A stretch of 64,000 nucleotides of DNA from contig JAZKCZ010000002.1 of NCBI GenBank assembly GCA_040387835.1, positions 277,166 to 341,165 of the forward strand, read 5' to 3'. Positions 16,921 through 24,923 of this stretch are shown one piece after another. This stretch comes from Myxococcota bacterium. Lineage in GTDB: Bacteria; Myxococcota; UBA727; JABDBI01. The position numbers and the translations under genes are program-made. Position 1 is the stretch's first letter. Every line of letters begins with the position of its first letter. The notes beneath the pieces are model-generated. The model ran no database searches. It was given only the letters and a program-made list of their open reading frames with translations, and was not told the origin of the DNA.

Positions 16921-18249
16921 ATGCTAAATGTCGGCATGCAGATTTTTCGATCCGTTTACTTCATCTCTGGCTTGGCTGCCATCGCTGGTTTGTTGTTTGG
17001 GTATGACACAGGGGTGATTTCGGGTGCTGTCTTATTCATACGTAGGGATTTCGGGCTGACACCAACGGAAGTCGGGGGTGTGGTGAGCGCAGTCCTTCTA
17101 GGTGCACTGGTTGGATCGGCTTTTTGTGGGCGGGTAACCGATAGGCTTGGCAGGCGTGGGTCTTTGATGATTGCTTCAGGGCTTTTTATTGTTGCATCCA
17201 TCGCAGCAGCGCTTTCGGAAAGCGTGTTTGATTTGGTGATGAGCCGGTTGTTCTTGGGGGTAGCTATTGGAATATCTTCTCTGACTGCGCCTCTGTACCT
17301 CGCTGAGGTAGCTCCGGCGCGAATTAGGGGAAGCTTGGTTTCACTCAATCAACTGGCAGTTACCATTGGTATTCTAGCCGCTTTTGGCGTTAACTATCTA
17401 TTTTCGGACTCAGGGGACTGGCGTTTTATGTTGGGCCTAGGGGCTGCGCCAGCGGCTGTCCTGGGATTTGCCCTCCTGTTTCTGCCTGAAAGTCCACGTT
17501 GGATGGTGCTTAAAGGTAGGCCCGATGAAGCGAGAAAGACTTTAGAATACCTAAAGTTTAGCGGAATTGACGAAGAGATTAGCGCGATCGAAAGTTCGTT
17601 GACCAATGAAAAGATACGATTTAGATCCCTTTTTCACACTCATGTAAAATCTGCCCTCATGATTGCTTTAGGCTTAGCGTTCTTCCAGCAAGCCACGGGT
17701 ATCAATGCGATTATCTACTACGCACCTCTGATTTTTGAACAAGTTGGATTTCCAGGTGCGTCTCACGCAATTTTGGCAACTGTCAGCGTTGGCATCATAA
17801 ACGTTCTATTTACAATCATATCGTTGTTTTTAATCGATCGTTTGGGGAGGCGACCTTTGCTCTTAATAGGCTTAGCAGGTATGGGGGTGAGCTTATTTAT
17901 ATGCGGTCTTACCTTTTTGTCAGATAGCCAGGAAGCGTTTAGATGGTTTGCGCTGGTATCTGTTCTAAGTTACATCGCGTTCTTTGCCATCAGTCTGGGA
18001 CCCATCATGTGGTTAATGATTGCTGAAGTCTTTCCTTTGCAGCAGCGCGCTTTAGGGACGAGTCTAGCCGTATGCGCGCAGTGGGCTTTTAACTTAGCGA
18101 TTTCAGCAAGTTTCCCTGTTCTACTACATCATTTGGGCGGCGCGCATACACTCTGGTCATACACGGTGATGTGCGTAGTAGGCTTATTCTTCACATGGCG
18201 CCTCGTCCCTGAAACAAAGGGGAAAACGTTGGAAGAAATTCAAGTCTAA
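16921..18249 (+). CDS. Sugar:proton symporter, major facilitator superfamily
   Basis: 442 residues with about twelve transmembrane helices. It has the sugar-porter signatures in order: FGYDTGVISGA in helix 1, GRVTDRLGRR in the 2-3 loop, R-x-x-x-G helix 4 (SRLFLGVAIG), PESPRW before the central loop, FQQATGINAIIYYAP in helix 7, DRLGRRPLL in the 8-9 loop and PETKGKTLEE at the end. This places it with XylE/GalP/AraE-type inner-membrane importers. The sugar cannot be told from sequence alone. The start could be Met6. It overlaps the convergent secreted protein by 4 bp. Confidence 0.92.
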   Translation: MLNVGMQIFRSVYFISGLAAIAGLLFGYDTGVISGAVLFIRRDFGLTPTEVGGVVSAVLLGALVGSAFCGRVTDRLGRRGSLMIASGLFIVASIAAALSESVFDLVMSRLFLGVAIGISSLTAPLYLAEVAPARIRGSLVSLNQLAVTIGILAAFGVNYLFSDSGDWRFMLGLGAAPAAVLGFALLFLPESPRWMVLKGRPDEARKTLEYLKFSGIDEEISAIESSLTNEKIRFRSLFHTHVKSALMIALGLAFFQQATGINAIIYYAPLIFEQVGFPGASHAILATVSVGIINVLFTIISLFLIDRLGRRPLLLIGLAGMGVSLFICGLTFLSDSQEAFRWFALVSVLSYIAFFAISLGPIMWLMIAEVFPLQQRALGTSLAVCAQWAFNLAISASFPVLLHHLGGAHTLWSYTVMCVVGLFFTWRLVPETKGKTLEEIQV

Positions 18250-18584
18250 CGCTTGACGGCAAGTGATTTTATAAATTTTTCGCATGCTGAGTTTAGAGGG
18301 TGTTTAGGGTCAGCGCATGTTACGGTCGAATCGTTCGTACAGTGAATTGTAGCCAAACAAGGAAGCCAATGTTGAAACCTACCTTTGTCATAGCTACCAC
18401 AACGGCTTTGGAACTTAACTTCGGATGAGTTAGAGCGGAATGCATATGGCTTATTACATCTGCGAGTAAAATTATTAACTACTTCAACAATTTCCCCCAA
18501 AGTCACGTTGTCTACAGATTGTGCAGAAATCGGGCTTGCTGATACAGCTGCTACTAAACTAAAACATGCTACAAATATTTTCAT
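18246..18584 (-). CDS. Small secreted cysteine-containing protein
   Basis: 112 residues with a signal peptide (MKIFVACFSLVAAVSASPISAQ) and six Cys in the mature part, three of them close together (CLATIHC, then TC). GGAG stands 9 nt upstream of the ATG, and TTGCAT-18-TTTAAT upstream is a possible promoter. Probably a disulfide-bonded periplasmic protein or T2SS substrate. No family recognised. It lies just downstream of the gsp operon on the same strand, but the likely promoter suggests separate transcription. Confidence 0.6.
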   Translation of the reverse strand: MKIFVACFSLVAAVSASPISAQSVDNVTLGEIVEVVNNFTRRCNKPYAFRSNSSEVKFQSRCGSYDKGRFQHWLPCLATIHCTNDSTVTCADPKHPLNSACEKFIKSLAVKR

Positions 18585-18645
18585 AATTTAATCTCCGTCG
18601 TCAGTTTAGGAAATTAAATCATATTTGCAATACCCAATGCAAAAA

Positions 18646-19593
18646 TTAAGGCTGTTTGCCCCACTTAGGTGTAGGCGCCACCAGGCTTCCGAAGAGTGTA
18701 AAGTATACCTTTCCATCAGCATCTTCGGCAGCTTTCATATCTGGGTTTAGCTCAAGCAGAGTCGCCATTTTTGGGTTTTTCTTCTTGAAATCTTCTTTCA
18801 TTTTGAACCAGCCTGCGCCTTTTAGGGGGCTGAACAAGATGTTTTCGGACAACTCGAGACTGGCATTCACATCGGCTTCTAAATCACCACCTACAAGTTT
18901 TAAGTTCTGGATAGTCGCTTTGCCTTTTTGAAAAGAAGCGTTTCCGGAAAAGCGTCCCAATTTGACGAGAGGCAGCGTCAAACCTGCACCACCAGCGCCA
19001 GGTATTTCAAACAAACCAGGGCCAACCGATAGATTGCTGAAATCTAAAGACAACGTGCCAGAGCCGTCTTTCGCAGGATTTTTGCCTAGGCTGATATCGG
19101 CATTGAGATTGACCACGCCAGCCAAGGGTAAACCGCCCTCGGGCGTCTCGCCTCTTAGTTTTTGCAGGTCAATTTGGTTTATATCCAGCCACAGATCGCT
19201 CAAATTACCCTTATCGGTCATACGTACCGAGCCGCGCGCTCTGCCGTCATAGATGGTAGCGTCGAATTGGACCTTGGGCATTTTTGACAAAAAAGTACTA
19301 AAGATGCCAAAGCGAAACTTCAGTTTCTGTACTTCCATCGTCTGACCCGGTTCAGTGGTCTCACTGCCCATTTGCACTCGAAGGTTAGAAACAGATACAC
19401 CCGACAATCGCCATAAAGATAACTCGCCAATGTGCACGCTAGGCGCCAGGACCAAAGGATGGCTCGGATCGCCTGCCAGCGCTTCTTGCATTTGCTTTTC
19501 GATATAGGGTCTTAAAGCATCGATGGGAAAAGTTAAATAGAGCGAAACAATGAATGCGAAACCAAAAAATACAACATATAAAAACTTTTTCAC
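18646..19593 (-). CDS. gspN: Type II secretion protein GspN
   Basis: 315 residues, last gene of the T2SS operon. One N-terminal transmembrane segment (residues about 3-24) is followed by a long periplasmic beta-rich domain, as expected for GspN, an accessory inner-membrane component found in only some T2SS. Repeated descriptions of layered strands (LKFRFGIFST, VNLNADISLG, LKLVGGDLEADV) resemble the AsmA/YhdP-like fold that GspN shares. Only 1 bp separates it from gspM. Identity rests on position and overall form. Confidence 0.8.
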   Translation of the reverse strand: MKKFLYVVFFGFAFIVSLYLTFPIDALRPYIEKQMQEALAGDPSHPLVLAPSVHIGELSLWRLSGVSVSNLRVQMGSETTEPGQTMEVQKLKFRFGIFSTFLSKMPKVQFDATIYDGRARGSVRMTDKGNLSDLWLDINQIDLQKLRGETPEGGLPLAGVVNLNADISLGKNPAKDGSGTLSLDFSNLSVGPGLFEIPGAGGAGLTLPLVKLGRFSGNASFQKGKATIQNLKLVGGDLEADVNASLELSENILFSPLKGAGWFKMKEDFKKKNPKMATLLELNPDMKAAEDADGKVYFTLFGSLVAPTPKWGKQP

Positions 19594-19594
19594 G

Positions 19595-20143
19595 TTAGCT
19601 CGCCTTCCAAGTAGTTACAGTCATTTGCACATCGAGTAAGTCTGGCTGGTCAAAACGCGTTTTCACCTGAAGTCTCGTCACTTTAACCAAACCACCTTCT
19701 GTCGTATCTTCGACGTTTTCTAGAAATGCGTTAAGCCTATCCACAGAAAGTTGTTTCAAAGTCACCACCACGCTGACTTGCGTTAAGTCCGAATTATTCA
19801 TCGGTTCTTTACGTTCGTTTAAATCGTTGACGGTTAAATCGAGCCTCGTAGCAACGTTTTGTATCAAGGTAAAAAGAGCAATCTTATTTGCCCGAATCTG
19901 AGCTTGTCTTGCCTGCTGCAAAGACTGAATGCGCTCGTATTGCGTGGACAGTGCGTCAATCTGTTTGGTTTCAAGTTCTAACTTTTTGATGGTTGCATGC
20001 CGGCTGTTGAGCGAGCTGATAGCGCCCCATAAAACCAAGCCCACAATCAACAAAATTGCGAGGCCTGCAGCCAACAGCGCTTTCTTTTTGTCATCATCGT
20101 TTAGGTTTTGAAATCGCTCTATCAATACTTGTAGTCGTTTCAT
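19595..20143 (-). CDS. gspM: Type II secretion protein GspM
   Basis: About 182 residues from the ATG at 20143, which overlaps the gspL stop in ATGA; an earlier ATG at 20161 would add six residues. One transmembrane helix (LLAAGLAILLIVGLVLWG) follows a short basic cytoplasmic tail, then a coiled coil and a ferredoxin-like periplasmic domain. GspM binds GspL in the inner-membrane platform. Assignment rests on topology and on its place between gspL and gspN. Confidence 0.82.
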   Translation of the reverse strand: MKRLQVLIERFQNLNDDDKKKALLAAGLAILLIVGLVLWGAISSLNSRHATIKKLELETKQIDALSTQYERIQSLQQARQAQIRANKIALFTLIQNVATRLDLTVNDLNERKEPMNNSDLTQVSVVVTLKQLSVDRLNAFLENVEDTTEGGLVKVTRLQVKTRFDQPDLLDVQMTVTTWKAS

Positions 20144-21483
20144 TTTTTGCCACCGTCGCAATCAACATCCATGGAAATCTGAAAGTTCACGCCTGACTGA
20201 GCTTGCCTGGCTCGGCCCTTTTCGACATTTTTAAAGCAATGGTTTGTGCCTAACGCATTAACGATAACGTCAACCGATTCAAAATCACCGGTATCGCCGG
20301 AAAGCCTGACACCACCGTTGCCAATGTCCAAATCGGTCAACTTAACTTTCACGGACTCAGGGAGCGCTTTGGAAACTTCCAGATAGATATCCGTCGCGCT
20401 CATTTTCGGTATCTCGTCTTGCCTTTCTTTGGCAATGGCTTTCTTCATTTCAGGCAGGCAATTAGCAATCGCTTTGCCCATCACTTGCTTGCATTGCACT
20501 TTCTCACTGGCCACCAAATCTTCAATGCGGGCGCCCAAGAAATAGCGTCTTGCACCAAAATTAATCGCTAAGAGCACAAGAACAATGCCGGCCCAAATAC
20601 CGATGGTTCGAGTGCGGGCGGTAACCAGCTGGATTTCGGAACGGAAAGAAAACTCATCTTTGCGAAGGTTAAAACGGTTAAACTTCTCGTGGGGCTTTTG
20701 ACCGATTAACGCGTAGCTCGCAGCCAGCGCCATGGTGGGCGATAGGCCAAAGGGCCGCAGGATGCTGACAGGGATCTCGAGCACTTGGGCGAACTGCTCT
20801 TCAATGCCAGCCGCTAAAGCACCACCGCCAACTAAGTAAATTTTTTCAACGCGATGATTTTCTAAAGATAGCAAAGTCTGGCGCACTTCACGCAAAATCG
20901 AGACAGGATCAGCTTTCAAGACAGAGCGCGCTAGCAGCAGTTGCTTATCATTGCCAATACAGATGCCTGCGCTTTGTGCGCCCATATCAATAATCGCGGC
21001 TGTCTGTGGCTCTTTCAGCTCCTGCTTCAGCAAGTCATAGAGACCGGCCGCTTTAAGCGTCAGGATATTCGGATTGACGCCGACTTTTTCCAAAGTTTCG
21101 AGATAGGCGTGAATGGAGCTCTTTTTAGCGAACGCCGCCAAGATGCGTTGTTGAGGTGCCTTCTTATCAGTTTGCAAAAACCAAGTTAAAGTTAAATCGT
21201 CAATTTCAAGTGGCAACTGTGCATCGAGAAGACTGCCTAAAATTGAACTAATCTTTTTATGGCTGGAAAATGGAACATCAAGTCCTCGAACTTGAGCGTC
21301 CACGCCAGGAAGGCCAGTGACGATAATATCGCCTTCCAGCCAGCCTTCGTCATTTAAAGCATGAATTGCATCTTCGGACACAGGGACTTCATGCGATCTT
21401 TGCACCTCTGAGTTTTCGAGATGTAGCACTTTGATGCTATACGCACCGATATCTAGTCCAACGACTCGCTTTGCCATCTTCAC
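20140..21483 (-). CDS. gspL: Type II secretion protein GspL, PilM-like
   Basis: 447 residues. The cytoplasmic part has the actin/FtsA-like fold of PilM: GLDIGAYSIK (9-18) and IIDMGAQSAG are the two phosphate-binding motifs, and YLVGGGALAAG is the adenosine motif. One transmembrane segment near residue 295-312 leads to a periplasmic domain of about 130 residues with Cys that could form a disulfide. Classical GspL has lost ATP-binding motifs, whereas here they look intact as in type IV pilus PilM. It would couple GspE to the platform with GspM. Overlaps gspK by 4 bp. Confidence 0.85.
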   Translation of the reverse strand: MKMAKRVVGLDIGAYSIKVLHLENSEVQRSHEVPVSEDAIHALNDEGWLEGDIIVTGLPGVDAQVRGLDVPFSSHKKISSILGSLLDAQLPLEIDDLTLTWFLQTDKKAPQQRILAAFAKKSSIHAYLETLEKVGVNPNILTLKAAGLYDLLKQELKEPQTAAIIDMGAQSAGICIGNDKQLLLARSVLKADPVSILREVRQTLLSLENHRVEKIYLVGGGALAAGIEEQFAQVLEIPVSILRPFGLSPTMALAASYALIGQKPHEKFNRFNLRKDEFSFRSEIQLVTARTRTIGIWAGIVLVLLAINFGARRYFLGARIEDLVASEKVQCKQVMGKAIANCLPEMKKAIAKERQDEIPKMSATDIYLEVSKALPESVKVKLTDLDIGNGGVRLSGDTGDFESVDVIVNALGTNHCFKNVEKGRARQAQSGVNFQISMDVDCDGGKK

Positions 21484-22739
21484 TGACCTCTAAAATAAAA
21501 ACGTTCCTGCTGACCTGAGTTAATACGCGTAACCAAGGTCAAAGTCCGACTCACACCGCCCACCGTTGCCTGAGATTTCAACCGAAAATACTTGGATTCC
21601 ACTCCCAAAGCACCTTCGCATTGTTTTGTATCCACCGACAGAGGTAACTTTGTTAAAAATGCCACAAAACCTTTCACGCTGACGGGTCCTTGCCCAGTAC
21701 CCTTGTACTCCATCCATCGTTTCACGGCGGAGTCTACCCAGTCTTGACTCGCCAAACTGGGGTCTTGATCATTTTTTGCACAATATCTAATTAACGGCTC
21801 TATCACCGGTTCTTTGGCGGATAAGATATTAATTTTGGGGCTGTCGCCATAAATCGTCAGCGCAGGGCCAAAGGCTTGCATGTGCCTATCTGTAAAGCCA
21901 TGCACCAAGTTTAATTCGTCTAAGCCGTCTAGATTAGCGTTTTTAGGGCGAATACCTTTGTCGCCGAGATAAATTTCTTGTTCCGAGCCGCCAAAAGGTG
22001 AACCCCAGCTATCGCCGGTGGCGTGAGGATTAATGCGAACCTCATCGACGTCCAGATAGTCATAAATATTGGCGATTAAGTCAGGCCGATCTATCTTTTT
22101 AAATAGGTAGTTATACTTGAGCGGCGCCACTAAAGCAGCCATCAGCTTTCTAGTTCTAAGTTTAGCGTCCGTCTGCATGTCAGGCCATTTTCGAATTGAG
22201 ATCTTGCTTTCCTCATCGACAACGGCAACTGAAAACGAGCCTTCGAATGCCCCGAAGCCACCTTCAGGTGCGATGAAAAAGCCGCCAGTGGAACGGGTTT
22301 TGCCCTCTTTTTCCTTCATGAGCTTTTCGAGTTTGATTTTCTCTTCTTCTTTGCGCTTTTTGACGGCATCGCTGACGTCAACACCTAAGGTGGTTTGTAA
22401 ATCACCAGACGCGAGGCCTTGGAACAAACCGCTGTCTATGGCGAGCATTTCCCAAACGGTGGGTTTGGGAAGCGGCACACCCATCTCAGCGAACTGCGTG
22501 AAGTAAATTTGGATTTTACTTTGAATGATTAAAAAGAGCTGGCCTAAGTTGAGGCCGCTTTGCGCCATGGCCTCAGCCTTGAGCGCATCGCGTTGGCGCA
22601 ACGCCACTTGATAACTGCCGTTTTGGTCAATCAATAAATCAGTCACGACAGCAGAAATGATGGCCAATGAAACGACCACCATCAATAGAGCCATGCCTCT
22701 TGCCCTCACTGGCCTAGAAAGATTGGGGTGGTTAGCCAA
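21480..22739 (-). CDS. gspK: Type II secretion minor pseudopilin GspK
   Basis: 419 residues. The prepilin leader ends RARG before MALLMVVVSLAII, and the mature protein lacks Glu at position 5, which is normal for GspK and sets it at the tip of the pseudopilus. A large globular domain follows, including the helix-rich insert and strand pattern of the family (YDYLDVDE, DELNLVHGF). GspK caps the GspI-GspJ tip complex. It overlaps the end of gspJ by 34 bp, so its leader is encoded inside gspJ. Confidence 0.9.
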   Translation of the reverse strand: MANHPNLSRPVRARGMALLMVVVSLAIISAVVTDLLIDQNGSYQVALRQRDALKAEAMAQSGLNLGQLFLIIQSKIQIYFTQFAEMGVPLPKPTVWEMLAIDSGLFQGLASGDLQTTLGVDVSDAVKKRKEEEKIKLEKLMKEKEGKTRSTGGFFIAPEGGFGAFEGSFSVAVVDEESKISIRKWPDMQTDAKLRTRKLMAALVAPLKYNYLFKKIDRPDLIANIYDYLDVDEVRINPHATGDSWGSPFGGSEQEIYLGDKGIRPKNANLDGLDELNLVHGFTDRHMQAFGPALTIYGDSPKINILSAKEPVIEPLIRYCAKNDQDPSLASQDWVDSAVKRWMEYKGTGQGPVSVKGFVAFLTKLPLSVDTKQCEGALGVESKYFRLKSQATVGGVSRTLTLVTRINSGQQERFYFRGQ

Positions 22740-23329
22740 ATCTCTGTCTCCGTGGTAATTTTTTCAATTTCGTCTTCGTTCAATTTAGCGGTGAGCTCAA
22801 TGCGAACCCGAGACGGCAGGCTCATGTCAGCAACGGGTTTGCCCTCGGTTTTCCATTGACTGTCCCAGGCGCTGGTCGTCTGATTCCAGTACTTAAACAG
22901 CAGGCCATCAACTTTAGGGCACACTAGGCGCGCTTTGCCGGTTTCAAAGAGAGTTCTGCCTGGATTTTCTTTTTCGCGGCGCATTAAATTACCATCTTTT
23001 AAGAAGTAAGTGATTTCTCTTTCACCGCTTTCTTTAGCATCCTGGCGATGTTGCAAACCTCCAAAAGCCACAAAACCGACGCTGCTTTTCTCGCCTTTAA
23101 ACTGCGTATCCATCACCAGATTAGGGTTTCGATTGGTGCTCACGTAGGCCATGCTAATTTCAGAAGACATGCGAGACAGAGCCTGTCTAATTAAGTGATG
23201 TCTGCCCGAAATGCCCTCAGCTTTATCTCTTACATCGATAGACGATGTCAGGCTGGACATCAAGATAACGCCCATCATGCCAAGCAGCGCAGCGGCGATT
23301 AAGATTTCTATGAGCGAGAAAGCTCTCAT
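22706..23329 (-). CDS. gspJ: Type II secretion minor pseudopilin GspJ
   Basis: 207 residues with the pseudopilin N-terminus FSLIEILIAAALLG. The leader is only MRA, with Ala instead of Gly just before the processing site. The start is fixed: an in-frame TAA lies two codons upstream, so no longer leader is possible. GspO/PilD peptidases normally need Gly at this place, though Ala can be tolerated at lower efficiency in studied prepilins. The rest shows the GspJ globular domain. The start overlaps the gspI stop as ATGA. Confidence 0.9.
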   Translation of the reverse strand: MRAFSLIEILIAAALLGMMGVILMSSLTSSIDVRDKAEGISGRHHLIRQALSRMSSEISMAYVSTNRNPNLVMDTQFKGEKSSVGFVAFGGLQHRQDAKESGEREITYFLKDGNLMRREKENPGRTLFETGKARLVCPKVDGLLFKYWNQTTSAWDSQWKTEGKPVADMSLPSRVRIELTAKLNEDEIEKITTETEIWLTTPIFLGQ

Positions 23330-23982
23330 GGCTTACCCATCCCAGCAGGACCTGTTTGGTTGCTTGGTGGACTTTGCGGTTTTTGCTGACCAGGCATACC
23401 ACCGACGGTATCAGGCAGCATGGCTGCTAGCGCAGAAATAGGCTTTAAATCCGTCACATGAGTAACAACTTTCAAATCCTCGTCCACTTCGCCATCTTTC
23501 CAGCGAACGATTAATACCAGCTCGCGGATTGAATCTCCCAACGTGGTTGAAACAAGCCCAAAAAATGGCGCGAGCATATTGGCCCCAAACTCAGCGCCCA
23601 TTTGATTGGGGTCTTTGCCCTGGGCTTTCATGGCTTTGGTGATGGCCTCAGGACTTGGCGGTGGCATGTTAAACCTCACGCCATGACACTCCCAGCGGTA
23701 GTCTTCTTGACCTTCCTCTGCAAAAGTTCCCTCGCTCGAATAGTCGCCTACGGTAAAGCCCTTTTTGAGTAGGTCGTACTTGCATTCGACAAGTTTTTCC
23801 CGGGCCAACTGCGTTGCAATGTTTAAAGCTCTGCCCTTCGCAGCCAGTCGAATCGACCGAGCCTGCGCCTCGAACAGGTAAATCAATGACAAGCCCATAA
23901 TCGCCATCGCAATCATGACTTCCATGAGAGAAAACCCACGATGGCCCCTATATCTTTTCAATGGGCAACTCATGGTCTTCAA
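23326..23982 (-). CDS. gspI: Type II secretion minor pseudopilin GspI
   Basis: 218 residues. The leader ends RGHRG before FSLMEVMIAMAIMG, a typical processing site with Glu5. A second Met three residues in (23973) is an equally good start. The globular domain is followed by a Pro/Gln/Gly-rich tail after about residue 185 (GGMPGQQKPQSPPSNQTG), longer than in classical GspI and probably disordered. GspI starts assembly of the pseudopilus tip with GspJ and GspK. Overlaps gspH by up to 35 bp. Confidence 0.9.
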   Translation of the reverse strand: MKTMSCPLKRYRGHRGFSLMEVMIAMAIMGLSLIYLFEAQARSIRLAAKGRALNIATQLAREKLVECKYDLLKKGFTVGDYSSEGTFAEEGQEDYRWECHGVRFNMPPPSPEAITKAMKAQGKDPNQMGAEFGANMLAPFFGLVSTTLGDSIRELVLIVRWKDGEVDEDLKVVTHVTDLKPISALAAMLPDTVGGMPGQQKPQSPPSNQTGPAGMGKP

Positions 23983-24562
23983 TCAACACAGTTCCGGTCA
24001 AAGGCTCAACGATCAGATCATAGAGTCTGTTGCCTGCGGGATCATCCGACAAGACAATCTGGGCTTCTTCGGTAAAACCATCGGGAAAGAAGTACAAAGC
24101 CACCTGCCCCTTGGTTACCCTCTCTTCAAACCTATCGATCCAAACGCTTCTAAAATAAACATCTTCGGGCAATTTCTGTTTTTGGCCCAGCTCGTCTTCG
24201 ACTGCTTTAAAATCAGGGTTTTTTATATTTTTAACAGCTTCAGGATCTCGCTCACGTTCTTCCTGCTCAATTTCTTCTTCTTTTTGCGATTTCACGATCA
24301 CATTGTCGGCCGATTCTTCGACCCAATATTCATTTGTTTCCAAGTCGAAAACAATGCGCGCAGTCTTGCCTGATAGAGATGCTCGGGCATAGGTGTCCCG
24401 AATCAGCCCAAGCATCTGGTTGGCAGAGCTTTTCAGCTTACTGCCCGTAATCGATCGAAATGTCGGAATCGCGATGGCCGTGAAGATACCCACCAAGGCC
24501 AAAACGATCATAATTTCGAGAAGGGTAAAACCTCGTTTAGTCGTCCCAGTTGCCAACGTCAT
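23948..24562 (-). CDS. gspH: Type II secretion minor pseudopilin GspH
   Basis: About 204 residues from the ATG at 24562. The leader MTLATGTTKRG precedes FTLLEIMIVLALVG, a standard pseudopilin site with Glu5. The leader is read from the 3' end of gspG in another frame: the gspG stop lies immediately before the codons for RG-FTLLE. A start at 24640 would be implausibly long for a prepilin leader. An unusually charged loop in the middle (SQKEEEIEQEERERDPEAV) is not usual in GspH. Minor pseudopilin near the tip. Confidence 0.87.
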   Translation of the reverse strand: MTLATGTTKRGFTLLEIMIVLALVGIFTAIAIPTFRSITGSKLKSSANQMLGLIRDTYARASLSGKTARIVFDLETNEYWVEESADNVIVKSQKEEEIEQEERERDPEAVKNIKNPDFKAVEDELGQKQKLPEDVYFRSVWIDRFEERVTKGQVALYFFPDGFTEEAQIVLSDDPAGNRLYDLIVEPLTGTVLIEDHELPIEKI

Positions 24563-24917
24563 CCTCTGTATCTGGCTGGCCATCCGGACCGTTCGACACG
24601 ACGTCGCAGCTCTTTGCATTATGTGTGCCTGGGCAAACAAAACGGTATTCGTTGCCCCACGGGTCTACCGGCGCTTTTTCCACATCGCCATTTTTAATCA
24701 AATCTTCCCAAGAATCCGGCGCTTTTCGGCGTTCAGCTTTGTAAATTACCAATTTTTGGGCCAAACCAGCTGCTTCCGTACGGGCAGCACTTTTTTGACC
24801 TTTTTCCATTTGTCCAAAGACCGCCACCGCTATACCGGCCACAATCAAACCGATCAAAGCCATCACGATCATGATCTCAATCAGCGAAAATCCTCTAACA
24901 GCACTTTTCATATTCAT
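24537..24917 (-). CDS. gspG: Type II secretion major pseudopilin GspG
   Basis: 126 residues, the main subunit of the T2SS pseudopilus. Leader MNMKSAVRG precedes FSLIEIMIVMALIGLI, with Glu5. The C-terminal half has the major-pseudopilin calcium-loop signature: DPWGNEYRFVCPG, then SNGPDGQPDTEDDVGNWDD, rich in Asp for Ca2+ binding. Two Cys flank the loop. It sits 6 bp downstream of gspF. Its last 26 bp also encode the GspH leader. Confidence 0.95.
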   Translation of the reverse strand: MNMKSAVRGFSLIEIMIVMALIGLIVAGIAVAVFGQMEKGQKSAARTEAAGLAQKLVIYKAERRKAPDSWEDLIKNGDVEKAPVDPWGNEYRFVCPGTHNAKSCDVVSNGPDGQPDTEDDVGNWDD

Positions 24918-24923
24918 CTCCTA

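Noticed and set aside
18600..18645. TTTGCA/TGCAAA inverted repeat as the terminator of the gsp operon
   Set aside because: The T-run is on the wrong side of the stem for minus-strand transcription.
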